Assembly (NCBI RefSeq): GCF_020055675.1
Contig: NZ_JAIPUS010000001.1
Coordinates: 124,001 to 188,000 of the forward strand
Reading direction: 5' to 3'
Source of the DNA: Marivita sp.
GTDB taxonomy: Bacteria > Pseudomonadota > Alphaproteobacteria > Rhodobacterales > Rhodobacteraceae
DNA: 64,000 bases
The position numbers were made by a program, and so were the translations under genes. Of this stretch, positions 63,907-64,000 are shown one piece after another. Below the pieces are notes generated by a model. It had not been told where the DNA came from, did no database searches, and saw only the letters and a program-made list of their open reading frames with translations. Every line of letters begins with the position of its first letter. Position 1 is the first letter of the stretch.

Positions 63907-64000
63907 CTATGGAGCCTCGGTCGGGGCGTCAAGGTGCGCCGACCTCACGAGAGCTTGTGACACGATGGTTTCCGGCAGAGGCATATAGGTCGCGTTTCGG
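63907..64000 (-). CDS. addA: C-terminal end of a double-strand-break repair helicase AddA-like protein (partial)
   Basis: Only the last 30 codons are in the window: the frame read on the minus strand ends RNATYMPLPETIVSQALV...HLDAPTEAP and a TAG. The segment ATYMPLPETIV resembles the C-terminus of alphaproteobacterial AddA. In Rhodobacteraceae, addA is commonly the gene before trxA, which fits. With so little sequence the call is tentative. Confidence 0.5.
   Translation of the reverse strand, partial: RNATYMPLPETIVSQALVRSAHLDAPTEAP

Noticed and set aside
1-64000. tRNA, rRNA, CRISPR arrays, insertion sequences and prophage genes.
   Set aside because: No CCA-ended cloverleaf, repeat-spacer series, transposase or phage gene was recognised; the gaps between genes are short and gene content is core-type.

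Overview
The window reads as a chromosomal segment of an aerobic anoxygenic phototrophic alphaproteobacterium of the Rhodobacteraceae (roseobacter-like). The reasons are the spheroidene/spheroidenone carotenoid and bacteriochlorophyll genes in the order typical of that family, the PpsR/CrtJ-type operators, the alphaproteobacterial parS motif, the rho-mnmE-mnmG-rsmG-parA-parB block, and the high-GC codon usage. I cannot name the genus from sequence alone. No insertion sequence, prophage, CRISPR array, tRNA or rRNA was found.

Region 1 (1-11.2 kb) is the edge of a photosynthesis gene cluster. crtF (partial) and crtE run leftward and crtD-crtC rightward from a shared intergenic region with two tandem TGT-N12-ACA sites. 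tspO-crtB-crtI run leftward and crtA-bchI-bchD-bchO rightward from a second shared region, again with two such sites. Together these genes make GGPP, phytoene, neurosporene-type carotenoids, spheroidene and spheroidenone, and two of the three Mg-chelatase subunits plus its BchO accessory protein. crtC has no conventional start codon near its conserved N-terminus.

Region 2 (11.2-31.5 kb) is housekeeping around a probable replication origin. On the left are smr, mltA and a Tim44-like gene (leftward), fxsA-secB (rightward), and dnaQ-coaE-aroE-maf (leftward). A roughly 510-bp AT-rich gene-free stretch with DnaA boxes (17339-17849) follows, and then rho, mnmE, mnmG, rsmG, parA and parB (rightward). 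Gene direction flips at the gap, and three parS sites lie inside mnmG and rsmG. Further right are hemW-rdgB-rph (leftward), hrcA-grpE (rightward) and mutS (leftward).

Region 3 (31.5-64 kb) is a mosaic of core metabolism and envelope genes. In order: malic enzyme-PTA fusion and a PfkB kinase; argG; a membrane protein; ilvA; an HPt protein divergent from a response-regulator/SpoIIE phosphatase; two Nudix hydrolases, hslO and a CCA-adding-type enzyme; a paired ABC exporter; a RlmD-type methyltransferase; a prokaryotic voltage-gated sodium channel; a CAP-domain lipoprotein between two L,D-transpeptidases; a 63-residue secreted or membrane-anchored small protein next to hemH; a methyltransferase, comF, glutaredoxin, a carbon-nitrogen hydrolase and a MarR-type regulator; ubiG, prolyl iminopeptidase, an orphan solute-binding protein, a glycosyltransferase and a lyxose-isomerase-like protein; hslVU; trxA; and the 3' end of a gene that looks like addA.

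The best leads are the origin/parS layout, the missing crtC start codon, the palindrome at the crtB/tspO junction, the small protein next to hemH, and the orphan HPt/SpoIIE phosphorelay pair. I did not find a clearly new multi-gene system.
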